This document shows, one piece after another, positions 34,185-42,978 of a stretch of DNA of 64,000 bases (position 1 is the stretch's first letter; each line of letters starts with the position of its first letter). Origin of the DNA: Bog-473 sp963750075 (lineage in GTDB: Bacteria; Actinomycetota; Acidimicrobiia; Acidimicrobiales; RAAP-2); the NCBI GenBank assembly GCA_963750075.1, contig CAVVPG010000001.1, positions 496,001-560,000 of the forward strand. Reading direction: 5' to 3'. The notes beneath the pieces are model-generated. The model did not search any database. It was not told where the DNA came from and worked only from the letters and a program-made list of their open reading frames with translations. A program made the position numbers and the translations under genes.

Positions 34185-34498
34185 GGCAGCACCACCGACA
34201 CGGTCTCGCCGTCGATCACGACCTCGTAGACGGCGACGGGCTGGGTGGCGGGCAGCGAGCACGGCTCGCCGGTCAGCAGGTCGAACGTGCTGCCGTGGCG
34301 CGGGCACTCGATCTGGCACTCGTCGGCCCACACCTCGCCCTCGGCCAGCGAGTAGTCCTCGTGGCTGCATCGGTCGTCGACGGCGTGGAAGGCGTCGCCG
34401 CAGCGCGCCAGCGCGATCCGGCGGCCGCCGACGTCGAAGCGCCTCGCCTCACCGGGCGCCAGCTCGTCGGTCTTGCACAGCACCACCGTCTCAGACAC
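34181..34498 (-). CDS. Rieske-type [2Fe-2S] ferredoxin of the SUF operon
   Basis: A 105-residue Rieske protein with the two cluster motifs Cys-x-His (DDRCSHEDYSLAEG) and Cys-x2-His (IECPRHGSTFDLLTG). It is the soluble ferredoxin-like form, without a membrane anchor. A gene of this type sits between sufD and sufC in many actinobacteria and is thought to donate electrons to Fe-S assembly. The GTG at 34498 overlaps the sufD end by 8 nt and its own stop overlaps the sufC start. Confidence 0.92.
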   Translation of the reverse strand: MSETVVLCKTDELAPGEARRFDVGGRRIALARCGDAFHAVDDRCSHEDYSLAEGEVWADECQIECPRHGSTFDLLTGEPCSLPATQPVAVYEVVIDGETVSVVLP

Positions 34499-35792
34499 CG
34501 GCCGTCACCCGCCTGCCCAGCGCTGCGTCGAGACGCTGGTGCACCTCGCGCTCGAGGAGCGGGGTCACCTCGGGGATCGGGCCGCGGTCGATGATGGCGT
34601 CGAAGAAGCCGCGCACGATGAGCCCCTCCGCCACCTCGGGCGCCACGCCGCGCGACTCGATGTAGTACCGCTGGTCCTCGTCGATCGGGCCGACCGTCGA
34701 CGCGTGTGAGCACTTCACGTCGTTCTCGAGGATGTCGAGGTTGGGCACCGAGTCGGCGTGCGCGCCCTCGTCGAGCACGAGGTTGTGGTTCGTCTGCCGG
34801 GCGTCACTACGGACCGCCCCGCGGTGGACGCGGATCAGCCCGCTGTAGACCGAGCGCGACTGGTCGGCCACCGCGCCCTGGCACAACAGCTCGCTCGTCG
34901 TGCGCGGGGCCACGTGGTCCTGCAGGGTGCGGATGTCGTGCACCTGGGACCCCTGGCCGAGATAGGTCGTCAGGATCTCGCTGCGTGCGTCACGGCCGTC
35001 CACCGAGACGTCGGCCCGCACCCGGCCGTAGGAGGCGCCGAGTCCGACGGTGAACGTGCGCAGCGAGGAGCCGGCCGCGCCGCGGGCGGCCAGGCGGGCG
35101 ATCGACCAGGCCGACGCGCCGAGGATCTGGAGCGACACGTAGGAGAGCGACGCGCCGTCGCCGGCGGTCAGCTCGGTGACGGGGACGACCAGCGAGCGGT
35201 CCGGCCCCTCCGCGCCGGCGAAGACCTCGACGACCGACGCCGCCGCCCCTTCGCCGGCGCGTACGGCGAGCCGCGGGAAGGTCGCGCCGGCCGGGTCGCA
35301 CCAGTGGACCACGACCAGCGGGCCGGCGACCGTCACTCCGGCGGGCACGTCGACGAACACCGGGTCGGGGGCGAAGGCGTCGTTCAGGCGCACCAGCGCG
35401 TCCCCGCCGTGCTGGGCCGACCCCAGCATCTGGCGCGACCCCGGCACGTCGTCGGCCCGTCCGAAGGCGAGCCCGGCCGTGCCGGGCCCGTCCGCCGTGA
35501 CGAAGGTGCCGGCGCGCCCGTTGTGGACCAGGACGCTGCCCGCCGTCGTCCCGAGCGCCGCCTCGACGGCGGCCCGGAGCTGCACGGCGTCGGGGTCCGG
35601 CCCGCCGGCAGGGGCGGGAGCGAGCTCGTCGAGCGCCAGGTGGTCGATGGGCGAATAGCGCCAGACCTCCTCGCTCTCGCTGGGGAGCGTGGTCGATGCG
35701 AAGGCCTCTTGGCCGGCTGCCCGCCGCTCGCGGAGCCAGCCCGGTCCCGTCAGGTCCGCGGACGCGTCGGCGCTGAAGGTGGGCAGGGTCAA
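34491..35792 (-). CDS. sufD: SUF scaffold subunit SufD
   Basis: A 433-residue right-handed beta-helix protein of the SufB2C2D scaffold. The C-terminal SufBD signature is complete: RTTSELLCQGAVADQSRSVY, GLIRVHRGAVRSDARQTNHN, ADSVPNLDILENDVKCSHAS, DQRYYIESRGVAPEVAEGLI. The conserved His in KCSHAS is the SufD ligand proposed for cluster assembly. GAGAGAGG lies 8 nt before the ATG at 35792, with a TAGAGT box further up. It is separated from sufB by a crotonase gene and a small gene. Confidence 0.93.
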   Translation of the reverse strand: MTLPTFSADASADLTGPGWLRERRAAGQEAFASTTLPSESEEVWRYSPIDHLALDELAPAPAGGPDPDAVQLRAAVEAALGTTAGSVLVHNGRAGTFVTADGPGTAGLAFGRADDVPGSRQMLGSAQHGGDALVRLNDAFAPDPVFVDVPAGVTVAGPLVVVHWCDPAGATFPRLAVRAGEGAAASVVEVFAGAEGPDRSLVVPVTELTAGDGASLSYVSLQILGASAWSIARLAARGAAGSSLRTFTVGLGASYGRVRADVSVDGRDARSEILTTYLGQGSQVHDIRTLQDHVAPRTTSELLCQGAVADQSRSVYSGLIRVHRGAVRSDARQTNHNLVLDEGAHADSVPNLDILENDVKCSHASTVGPIDEDQRYYIESRGVAPEVAEGLIVRGFFDAIIDRGPIPEVTPLLEREVHQRLDAALGRRVTAGV

Positions 35793-35875
35793 ACCTCTCT
35801 CGGGGGGATGCGTGGTGCGTGCGAAACCAGCCCATGCACTCTAGTGGGCCTCACTTCGGTCCCCGGCCCGGCGGT

Positions 35876-35881
35876 TAGCCT
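35876..35881 (+). promoter_or_regulatory. -10 box of the crotonase gene
   Basis: TAGCCT ends 6 nt before the ATG at 35888, divergent from the sufD promoter within 95 bp. Confidence 0.5.
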
Positions 35882-35887
35882 GCGGAC

Positions 35888-36769
35888 ATGGGAAAGAGCG
35901 CGATCGCACAGTTCGAGTCGCCGGTGCTGAGCATCGAGCAGGACGAGGCGGTGGCCACCGTGTGGCTGGACCGGCCCGAGGCCCGCAACGCAATGGGGAC
36001 GGACCTGTGGCGGGACCTGCCCCGGGCCATGGCCGCGCTCAGCGCCGAGGCATCGGTGCGCGCCGTGGTCTTCGCCGCGAAGGGGCCGCACTTCTCGGTT
36101 GGCCTCGACCTCAAGGAGATGGGGAGCGTCCTCTCCGGCGGTGGGGCCGAAGACGGCGGGGACGGGGGGTCCGGGAGCTCGAGCTCGCCGGCGTCCATGG
36201 CAGCCCGGGCGCACGCGGCGCGCACCAACGTGCTGCGGCTGCAGGACTCCATCACGGCCGTGGCGCGCTGCCCCAAGCCGGTCATCGCGGCCGTCCACGG
36301 CTACTGCATCGGCGGCGGCGTCGACCTCATCGCCGCCTGCGACATCCGCCTGGGCTCGGCCGACGCGGTGTTCTCGGTGCGCGAGGCCAAGATGGCCATC
36401 GTCGCCGACCTCGGCAGCCTGCAGCGGCTGCCCGCCATCGTCGGCGCCGGCCACATGGCCGAGCTGGCCTTCACCGGCAAGGACATCAGCGCGGAGCGGG
36501 CCAAGGAGATCGGCCTGCTGAACGACGTGGCCGCCGACGCCGAGGGCGCGCTCAAGGCGGCCCGAGCCATGGCGGCGGAGATCGCCGCCAACTCGCCCAT
36601 CGCCGTGCAGGGCACCAAGGCCGTCCTGGCGGCCAACGAGGGGCGCACGGTCGCCGAGGGGCTCGACTACGTCGCCACCTGGAACGCCGGGATGCTGGCC
36701 TCCGACGACCTCGTCGAGGCGGTCACGGCCTTCATGGAGAAGCGGCCACCGCGCTTCACCGGTCGCTAG
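35888..36769 (+). CDS. Crotonase-fold dienoyl-CoA isomerase-like protein
   Basis: A 293-residue crotonase. Oxyanion-hole segments are HFSVGLDLKEMG and HGYCIGGGVDLIAACDIR. The acidic residues in GGGVDL, SVREAKM and AIVADLGSLQRLP match the Asp/Glu/Asp set of delta3,5-delta2,4-dienoyl-CoA isomerase rather than the two Glu of enoyl-CoA hydratase. The substrate would be a dienoyl-CoA from unsaturated fatty acids or ring degradation. Residues 82 to 103 hold a Gly/Ser-rich insert (between VLSG and MAAR) that is unusual and probably a flexible loop. It lies on the opposite strand between sufD and sufB. Confidence 0.88.
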   Translation: MGKSAIAQFESPVLSIEQDEAVATVWLDRPEARNAMGTDLWRDLPRAMAALSAEASVRAVVFAAKGPHFSVGLDLKEMGSVLSGGGAEDGGDGGSGSSSSPASMAARAHAARTNVLRLQDSITAVARCPKPVIAAVHGYCIGGGVDLIAACDIRLGSADAVFSVREAKMAIVADLGSLQRLPAIVGAGHMAELAFTGKDISAERAKEIGLLNDVAADAEGALKAARAMAAEIAANSPIAVQGTKAVLAANEGRTVAEGLDYVATWNAGMLASDDLVEAVTAFMEKRPPRFTGR

Positions 36770-36809
36770 AGCTAGAGCGAGGTCCTCGCGCCGGCGCGGC
36801 GCGGGTTGC

Positions 36810-37154
36810 CTAGCGCTTGCGGCGCCACCAGCGGTTCGACGAACGCTCGCGCCGGGCGTCCTCGGCCCGCACCTCCTCGAGCACCCCCGGGGCGATCTCG
36901 TTGACGATGTCCTCGGCGTTCCCCAGGAGCTCGGCCACCTCGGGCCCACCGGCGCCCGGCTCGTCCTCAATGGCGGGCTCGACCAGGCTGCCGTGCACCC
37001 AGCCCACGTCGGCCATGCGGCGGTGGTACGACGGGCAGTTCTCGGGGCACCGCCACGGGGCCTCGGGTGCGAGATCGAGCACGCAGAAACGGGCCGCCTC
37101 GCCGGACGCGTAGGTCCGGCTCTGGAAGTGGATGCATTCCTCGCGCATTGGCAC
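36810..37154 (-). CDS. Small Cys-rich protein downstream of sufB, unknown function
   Basis: A 114-residue protein. The first half carries Cys7, Cys24 and a CPENCPSY motif (Cys36 and Cys40) with an HFQ and SYHRR context, which looks like a metal or Fe-S site; the second half is acidic and helical and ends in a basic RRKR tail. It follows sufB in the same direction with a 39 bp gap and may be part of that transcript, but a CACCAT box lies 6 nt before the GTG at 37154. An in-frame ATG lies two codons later. I do not recognise the family. Confidence 0.62.
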   Translation of the reverse strand: MPMREECIHFQSRTYASGEAARFCVLDLAPEAPWRCPENCPSYHRRMADVGWVHGSLVEPAIEDEPGAGGPEVAELLGNAEDIVNEIAPGVLEEVRAEDARRERSSNRWWRRKR

Positions 37155-37193
37155 GGTTCTATGGTGTCACGCTGCAGGACGGGTTGCGTCCGC

Positions 37194-38594
37194 TCAGCCG
37201 ACCGCACCTTCCATCTGCAGCTCAATCAGCCGGCTCCACTCCACGGCGTACTCCATCGGCAGCGTGCGCGTGACCGGCTCGATGAAGCCGTTCACGATCA
37301 TGCCCATGGCCTGCTGCTCGGACAGCCCACGGCTCATCAGGTAGAAGAGCTGGTCGTCCCCCACCTTCGAGACGGTGGCCTCGTGGCCGATGCGGGCACT
37401 GCGCTCGCCGACCTCCATGTAGGGCTTGGTCTCGGAGATCGACTCGTCGTCGAGGAGCAGCGCGTCGCAGCGCACGAAGGACTTGGCGCCGTACGCGTCG
37501 GGGTCGACGTGCACCTTGCCCCGGTAGGTGGTGATGCCGCCGTCCTTGGAGATCGACTTCGAGACGATGGTCGACGTCGTCTCGGGGGCGATGTGGAACA
37601 TCTTGGCGCCGGCGTCCTGATGCTGGCCGGCGCCGGCGTAGGCGACCGAGAGGACCTCGCCGCTGGCCTTGGGGCCCATGAGGTACACCGAGGGGTACTT
37701 CATGGTCAGCCGCGAGCCGATGTTGCCGTCGATCCACTCGACGTGCGCCTCGGCCTCGGCTCGCGCCCGCTTGGTCACCAGGTTGTAGACGTTCGTCGAC
37801 CAGTTCTGGATGGTGGTGTAGGTGATGCGCGAGCCGGGCAGGGCGACCAGCTCCACGACGGCCGAGTGCAGGGAGTCGGTGGAGTACACCGGGGCCGAGC
37901 AGCCCTCGATGTAGTGCACCTGCGAGCCCTCGTCGGCGATGATCAACGTCCGCTCGAACTGGCCCATGTTCTCCGCGTTGATCCGGAAGTAGGCCTGCAG
38001 CGGCATGTCCACCTTCACGCCGGGCGGCACGTAGATGAACGACCCGCCCGACCAGACGGCCGAGTTCAGGGCGGCGAACTTGTTGTCGTTGGGCGGGATG
38101 AGCTTGCCGAACCACTTGCGGACCAGGTCCGGGTACTCGCGCACGGCGGTGTCCATGTCGCAGAAGAGGACGCCCTGGGACTCGAGGTCCTCGCGGTTGC
38201 GGTGGAACACGACTTCGGATTCGTATTGCGCGGTCACGCCCGAGAGGTACTTGCGCTCGGCCTCGGGGATGCCGAGCTTCTCGTACGTGTTCTTGATGGC
38301 GTCGGGCAGGTCCTCCCAGTCGTCGACCTGCCCACCCGTCGGCTTGATGTAGTAGTAGATGTCGTCGAAGTCCAGGTTGGGCATCTGGGTGGCGAACCAG
38401 GGGGCCATCGGCTTGCGCTCGAAGTGCTTGAGCGCGCGCAGGCGGAAGTCACGCATCCACTGGGGCTCGCCCTTCATCTCCGACATCTCGCGCACGATCG
38501 ACTCGTTCAGGCCCTTCTTGGGCTTGAAGACGTAGTCTTCGGCGTCGCTCCATCCGAGCTGGTAGCGACCCAGGTCGAGATCCGTTGCGGCCAT
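37194..38594 (-). CDS. sufB: SUF scaffold subunit SufB
   Basis: A 466-residue SufB. The N-terminus (YVFKPKKGLNESIVREMSEM, then WMRDFRLRALKHFERKPMAP) and the beta-helix core (FIYVPPGVKVDMPLQAYFRI, VHYIEGCSAPVYSTDSLHSA) are canonical. The C-terminus has TKPYMEVGERSARIGHEATV and QLFYLMSRGLSEQQAMGMIV. CAGGAG precedes the ATG at 38594. It stands alone, 1.4 kb from sufD, with an unrelated crotonase gene on the other strand in between. Confidence 0.96.
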   Translation of the reverse strand: MAATDLDLGRYQLGWSDAEDYVFKPKKGLNESIVREMSEMKGEPQWMRDFRLRALKHFERKPMAPWFATQMPNLDFDDIYYYIKPTGGQVDDWEDLPDAIKNTYEKLGIPEAERKYLSGVTAQYESEVVFHRNREDLESQGVLFCDMDTAVREYPDLVRKWFGKLIPPNDNKFAALNSAVWSGGSFIYVPPGVKVDMPLQAYFRINAENMGQFERTLIIADEGSQVHYIEGCSAPVYSTDSLHSAVVELVALPGSRITYTTIQNWSTNVYNLVTKRARAEAEAHVEWIDGNIGSRLTMKYPSVYLMGPKASGEVLSVAYAGAGQHQDAGAKMFHIAPETTSTIVSKSISKDGGITTYRGKVHVDPDAYGAKSFVRCDALLLDDESISETKPYMEVGERSARIGHEATVSKVGDDQLFYLMSRGLSEQQAMGMIVNGFIEPVTRTLPMEYAVEWSRLIELQMEGAVG

Positions 38595-38609
38595 GTCGCT
38601 CCTGAGGTC

Positions 38610-38642
38610 GGGGGAAGGGGGAATTTCCCCTACCTAGATAGT
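38610..38642 (-). promoter_or_regulatory. sufB promoter region with a GGGGAA-TTCCCC inverted repeat
   Basis: Upstream of sufB lies a perfect 6-bp inverted repeat GGGGAA-T-TTCCCC (about 38618 to 38630) followed by an AT-rich tract with TACTAT- and TATCTA-like boxes around 38632 to 38645. The repeat is positioned just downstream of the likely transcription start and could be an operator for an Fe-S regulator. It does not match the IscR or mycobacterial SufR consensus as I know them. Confidence 0.4.
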
Positions 38643-38727
38643 AACAACTACCCGGGCCTGCCGAAACGCCCCCGGTGGGCCGTCAGGAGGCCGGGTGAGG
38701 GGCCCGGCCGTGGCAGGCTCTGCGTCC

Positions 38728-40920
38728 ATGGCCAGCCCGCCCCAGGCGCCCCGGCGCCCCCACGTCGTCTCGGCCCACGGCCACGACCGCGAAGACCCCT
38801 GGTACTGGCTCCGCGACAGGGACGATCCCGAGGTCCTGGCCTATCTCGAGGCGGAGAACGCGTACAAGGACGAGGAGCTGGCGCCGCTCCGCGCCTTGCG
38901 CGAGGGCCTCTTCGAGGAGATGAAGGCCCGGATCAAGGAGACCGACATGTCGGTGCCGGCGCGGCGGGGGCCGTGGTGGTACTACGTCCGCACCGAGGAG
39001 GGCAAGAGCTATCCCATCCACTGCCGACGCCCCGCTCGCGGCCGCGAGGAGCTCCCCCCGGCGGGCGAGCCCGGGGGCGAGGAGCAGGTCCTGCTCGACG
39101 AGAACGTGCTGGCCGAGGGGTCCGACTTCTTCGCCGTCGGCAGCGCGGCGGTGAGCCACGACCACCGCTGGCTGGCCTACGGCACCGACCGCGCCGGCAA
39201 CGAGAAGTTCGACCTGCGCTTCATGCCCCTCGACGCCGAGACACCGCCCGCGGCGGCGGCCGAGTCGGTGCCCGAGACCGGCTACGGCCTGGCCTGGTCG
39301 GCCGGTGGCGAGGTCGTCTTCTACGTCCGCATGGACGAGGCGCAGCGGCCCCACCAGCTCTGGCGCCACCGGCTGGGCGCCGACCCCGCCGGTGACGACC
39401 TCGTCTACGAGGAAGCCGACCGCCGATTCTCTCTCGCCGCGGGGTCGACCCGGGACGAGGCCTTCGTGCTGATCGGGCTCCACAGCACCAACACCACCGA
39501 ATGGCTCGCCATCCCCTCGGCCGACCCGCTCTCCGCGCCCAGGGTCGTGATGGGGCGCCGGGAGGGCGTCGAGTACGCGGTGGACCACCTGACGCCCGGC
39601 GGCGGCGGGACGGGCTGGTTCGTGGCCCTGACCAACGACGGCGCCCGCGATTTCCGCGTGATCGCCGCCCCCGACGACGTCCTCGACGCCGCGGACCCCG
39701 GCGCTTGGCGCGAGGTGGTGGCGCACCGGCCGGGCGTGCGCGTCGAGGACGTCGACGCCTTCGCGTCCGCGCTCGTGCTGAGCGAGCGCGCCGAGGCCGA
39801 GACGCGGGTGCGCGTGCTGCCCCTCCCCGGGCGGGGCGACCCCCTGGCGGGCGACCTGCTCGCCACGGGCTGGGTCGTGCCCCCCATCGACAGCCCCGCG
39901 GCGACCTGGGTGGGCCCCAACCCCGAGCCGGACGCGGCGGTGCTGCGCATCGGGCGTACGTCCCTCGTCACGCCCTCGAGTGTCCTGCAGGTGGGCCTGG
40001 CCGACCGCGTGGAGACCCTGCTCAAGCAGGAGCCCGTCCTGGGCGACTTCGACGCGGCCCGCTACACGACCTACCGCGAGTGGGCCGTCGCCCCCGACGG
40101 GACCCGGGTCCCGATCTCGGTCGTGCACCGCCGGGATCTCGGGCTGCCCGCGCCCGGGCTCCTCTACGGGTATGGCGCCTACGAGATCTCCATCGACCCC
40201 GCCTTCTCGCACCACCGCCTGTCCCTCCTCGACCGCGGCCTCGTCTTCGCCATCGCGCACGTGCGCGGCGGCGGCGAGATGGGGCGCGCCTGGTACGAGG
40301 ACGGCCGGATGGAGCACAAGGACAACACCTTCTCCGACTTCATCGCGTCCGGCCGCCATCTGCTCGACGCGGGGATCGTCCGGCCGGGCGCGCTGGTGGC
40401 GCGGGGTGGCTCCGCCGGCGGCCTGCTCATCGGCGCCGTCGCCAACCGGGCCCCCGAGCTGTTCCGGGCGCTCGTGGCCGAGGTCCCGTTCGTGGACTGC
40501 GTCACCACCATGCTCGACGACGAGCTCCCGCTGACCGTCGGCGAGTGGGAGGAGTGGGGCAACCCCCAGGCCGACGAGTCGGCCTACTGGCGCATGCTCG
40601 GGTACTCGCCCTACGACAACGTCACCGGCACCGACGCCGACGGCTCCCCGCGCACCTACCCCGACCTCTTCGTGTCGGCGGGGCTGAACGACCCCCGGGT
40701 GGCCTACTGGGAGCCGGCCAAGTGGGTGGCCAAGATACGGGCCCTCTCGCCCCGTACCCGGGTGCTGCTGCACACCGAACTGGGCGCCGGCCACGGCGGG
40801 CCCTCGGGGCGTTACGACGCCTGGAAGGAGCAGGCGCTCGTGTTCGCCTTCGTGCTCGACGCGCTCGGCCTGGCCGGGTTCGGGGACGAGGTTGTCGGCG
40901 CCGGCGGGGCGGGCCGCTAG
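38728..40920 (+). CDS. Oligopeptidase B / prolyl oligopeptidase family (S9A)
   Basis: A 730-residue serine peptidase. The N-terminal start VVSAHGHDREDPWYWLRDRD and the beta-propeller (about 80 to 400) are followed by the catalytic domain: Ser in VARGGSAGGLLIGAV, Asp in SAGLNDPRVAYWEPAKW, His in LGAGHGGPSGRYDAWKE. The region GGGEMGRAWYEDGRMEHKDN is typical of oligopeptidase B (PtrB), which cuts short peptides after basic residues in the cytoplasm. The ATG at 38728 has a CAGGCT box 8 nt upstream. Its stop overlaps the convergent gene at 40917. Confidence 0.95.
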   Translation: MASPPQAPRRPHVVSAHGHDREDPWYWLRDRDDPEVLAYLEAENAYKDEELAPLRALREGLFEEMKARIKETDMSVPARRGPWWYYVRTEEGKSYPIHCRRPARGREELPPAGEPGGEEQVLLDENVLAEGSDFFAVGSAAVSHDHRWLAYGTDRAGNEKFDLRFMPLDAETPPAAAAESVPETGYGLAWSAGGEVVFYVRMDEAQRPHQLWRHRLGADPAGDDLVYEEADRRFSLAAGSTRDEAFVLIGLHSTNTTEWLAIPSADPLSAPRVVMGRREGVEYAVDHLTPGGGGTGWFVALTNDGARDFRVIAAPDDVLDAADPGAWREVVAHRPGVRVEDVDAFASALVLSERAEAETRVRVLPLPGRGDPLAGDLLATGWVVPPIDSPAATWVGPNPEPDAAVLRIGRTSLVTPSSVLQVGLADRVETLLKQEPVLGDFDAARYTTYREWAVAPDGTRVPISVVHRRDLGLPAPGLLYGYGAYEISIDPAFSHHRLSLLDRGLVFAIAHVRGGGEMGRAWYEDGRMEHKDNTFSDFIASGRHLLDAGIVRPGALVARGGSAGGLLIGAVANRAPELFRALVAEVPFVDCVTTMLDDELPLTVGEWEEWGNPQADESAYWRMLGYSPYDNVTGTDADGSPRTYPDLFVSAGLNDPRVAYWEPAKWVAKIRALSPRTRVLLHTELGAGHGGPSGRYDAWKEQALVFAFVLDALGLAGFGDEVVGAGGAGR

Positions 40921-41831
40921 GCCGTCTGCGCCGTGGCGAAGTTCAGCGTGAACGGGGCCTGGTAGCCGGGCGGCAGCGTCACCGCGGACCCGTCGACGGT
41001 CGCCGAGAAGGCCGCCGGCGCGCCGGCGATCACCGTCACCGGGCCAGTGGCGGCGATCGTGTGCGACTGGCCGGAGAACAACGTGGCCGTGAAGAGCACC
41101 GAGCCCGTCGCGCTGTCGGTCGCCTCCACCCAGCACTCACCCCTCGTGGCGGCGAGGTCCAGCGCGTAGCTGGCGTCGGCGACGTGGTAGGTGGCGCCGT
41201 GCGCGCTCGAGGCCGCCGGCGCGGAGACCGCGAGCGGCGCGGTCGACGTCGTCGTGGGAGCGGGCCGGTGGTGGACGGTGTGGGGGGGGTGCGTGCCGCT
41301 GGTGCTGGCCGTGGACGGCGTGCCGGCATGGTGCGTCGGCGTGGTGTTCGAGTGGAGCCCGGTGACGACGAGGACGACGATGAGCACGGTCACCGCGGCG
41401 ATGGCCGCCACCGGCCCGCCCAGGCGGCGGGGCCGGTGGTTGATGGCGTGCATGACCCGGTCCTCGCTGCCGCTCATGAAGCCGGCGGGGACCGGCTCGG
41501 GGCCCGAGCCGGTGTCGTCGTCGAAGGTCACCGGCTCGGCGGGGTTGGGCACGGGCGGCGGGGGGACGGGCGGGACCACCGTCTTCCCGGGCTCGGTCAG
41601 GCGGACCGTCGTCGAGCTCGAGACGCGGAAGGCGCTGGCCGGGAACGTCCCCTCGCCGTTGCCGTTCTCACGGTCCGGAGGCGGGTGGGTCCGGATCTCC
41701 TCGAGCGTGTGCAGCTGCCGGTGGTAGTGCTCCACCGAGTGGACGTCGTCATGGGAGCGCCGGCGGACGACCACGGCCGCGACGGCACCCACGACGACCA
41801 CGACTGCGACGATCCCACCGATCATCAGCAC
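40917..41831 (-). CDS. Membrane protein with a C-terminal DUF4115/RodZ-like domain
   Basis: A 304-residue protein with two hydrophobic segments: one at the very start (IGGIVAVVVVVGAVAAVVVR) and one near 143 to 160 (AAIAAVTVLIVVLVVTGL), joined by a proline-rich acidic linker. The C-terminal 80 residues (ECWVEATDSATGSVLFTATL, then FSGQSHTIAATGPVTVIAG) match the extracellular domain seen at the end of RodZ-type cell-shape proteins. The N-terminal helix-turn-helix of RodZ is missing. A Thr/Pro/His-rich spacer links the second helix to this domain. Its stop shares CTAG with the oligopeptidase stop. Confidence 0.65.
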   Translation of the reverse strand: MLMIGGIVAVVVVVGAVAAVVVRRRSHDDVHSVEHYHRQLHTLEEIRTHPPPDRENGNGEGTFPASAFRVSSSTTVRLTEPGKTVVPPVPPPPVPNPAEPVTFDDDTGSGPEPVPAGFMSGSEDRVMHAINHRPRRLGGPVAAIAAVTVLIVVLVVTGLHSNTTPTHHAGTPSTASTSGTHPPHTVHHRPAPTTTSTAPLAVSAPAASSAHGATYHVADASYALDLAATRGECWVEATDSATGSVLFTATLFSGQSHTIAATGPVTVIAGAPAAFSATVDGSAVTLPPGYQAPFTLNFATAQTA

Positions 41832-41920
41832 GGCCTCTATTCAACAGGATCGGCGGGGGGCCAGTGCCGCGGGCCGCGGGCGGGCCGGTCGGAGGGCGGC
41901 GCCGTTGCCGGCGCCGGCGC

Positions 41921-42466
41921 TCAGCGCGCCAGACGGGGGCGGATGTCGTCGGGAATGTCGCACCGCCGCGGGTTCGACTGGTCCCGGCCCGAGAGGATGG
42001 GCTCGGCGATGCCCCAGTCCGCTCCGACCGTGGGGTCGTCCCAGGCGAGCCCGTGCTCGTCCGAGGCGTCGTAGTAGTTGTCCACCAGGTAGGTCAGCAG
42101 GATGTCGGTCAGCGCGGCGAACCCGTGGGCGACCCCGGGCGGGATGTAGATCCCCTGGTCGACCTCCCCGTCGAGCTCGATCACCTCGGTCGCCCCGTCG
42201 GTCCCGGACCCCAGGCGCAGGTCGTGCAGCACGACCCGGGCCCGGCCGCGCAGGGCGTACCAGTAGTCGGCCTGGTGGAGGTGGAAGTGCAGGCCGACCA
42301 GCGCGCCGGCCTGCTTCTCGGACCGGTTGCCCTGGACCATCTCGCGCCCGTCCGGGAACCAGCTGCGCCGGTACGTCTCCACGAAGCGCCCGCGCTGGTC
42401 GCCGTGCACGTCGGGGCGGACGAGGACGACGTCGGCGATGACGGAGGAGGGGATCAGCTCTGGCAT
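41921..42466 (-). CDS. dTDP-4-dehydrorhamnose 3,5-epimerase family protein
   Basis: A 181-residue cupin-fold sugar epimerase of the RfbC/RmlC family: RGRFVETYRRSWFP, the catalytic-His segment LVGLHFHLHQADYWYALRG, and the YIPPGVAHGFAALTDILLTY motif with DNYYDASDEHGLAWDDP. It would supply dTDP-rhamnose or a related sugar for the cell wall. No rmlA, B or D gene is nearby. GLHFH differs slightly from the common GLH-Y/L form, so another 3,5-epimerase substrate is possible. TACCGT ends 9 nt before the ATG at 42466. Confidence 0.85.
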   Translation of the reverse strand: MPELIPSSVIADVVLVRPDVHGDQRGRFVETYRRSWFPDGREMVQGNRSEKQAGALVGLHFHLHQADYWYALRGRARVVLHDLRLGSGTDGATEVIELDGEVDQGIYIPPGVAHGFAALTDILLTYLVDNYYDASDEHGLAWDDPTVGADWGIAEPILSGRDQSNPRRCDIPDDIRPRLAR

Positions 42467-42475
42467 CGGGGCGGA

Positions 42476-42481
42476 ACGGTA
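42476..42481 (-). promoter_or_regulatory. -10 box of the RfbC-like gene
   Basis: TACCGT on the minus strand ends 9 nt before the ATG at 42466. Confidence 0.4.
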
Positions 42482-42494
42482 GCGGGTGGCGCGC

Positions 42495-42971
42495 TCAGGG
42501 AGCGAAACGCCCGAAACCGGACCGGTAGAACAGCAGCGGGCTGCCGTCCCCTATGGCGCTGGCCAGCACGTGGCCGGTCACCAGCTCGTGGTCGCCGCCG
42601 TCGAAGATGTCGCCCAACCGGCACTCGACCACCGCCAGGGAGCCGGGGAGCACGGGCGACCCCGTCAGCCCAGGCGCCCACTCGACTCCGTCGAACTTGT
42701 CGCCGCCCGAGACGGCGAAGGCGCGGCACAGCGCCTCCTGGCCCTCCTCGAGGATGTTCACGCAGAACGCCCCCGCCTTGGCGATGCGCGGCCAGCTGGT
42801 GGAGCTGCGGGCGGGGGCGAGGATCACCATCGGGGGGTCGAGGGACAGCGCGGCGAACGACTGGCAGGTGAACCCGACGGGCTCCCCCTCCTCGAGCGCG
42901 GTGACGATCGTGATGCCGGTGGCGAAGTGGCCGAGCACCTCGCGGAACCGGGCCTGGTCGAGGCCCGACAC
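42495..42971 (-). CDS. Flavin reductase-like protein (HpaC/HsaB type)
   Basis: A 158-residue FMN-binding split-barrel protein: FREVLGHFATGITIVTALEE, GFTCQSFAALSLDPPMVILA, FCVNILEEGQEALCRAFA and the C-terminal PLLFYRSGFGRF. It would supply reduced flavin to a partner monooxygenase, as HsaB does in steroid ring degradation, or act on its own. The GTG start is 7 nt after the stop of the MBL gene, so the two are co-transcribed. Confidence 0.88.
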   Translation of the reverse strand: MSGLDQARFREVLGHFATGITIVTALEEGEPVGFTCQSFAALSLDPPMVILAPARSSTSWPRIAKAGAFCVNILEEGQEALCRAFAVSGGDKFDGVEWAPGLTGSPVLPGSLAVVECRLGDIFDGGDHELVTGHVLASAIGDGSPLLFYRSGFGRFAP

Positions 42972-42978
42972 GCGCGCG

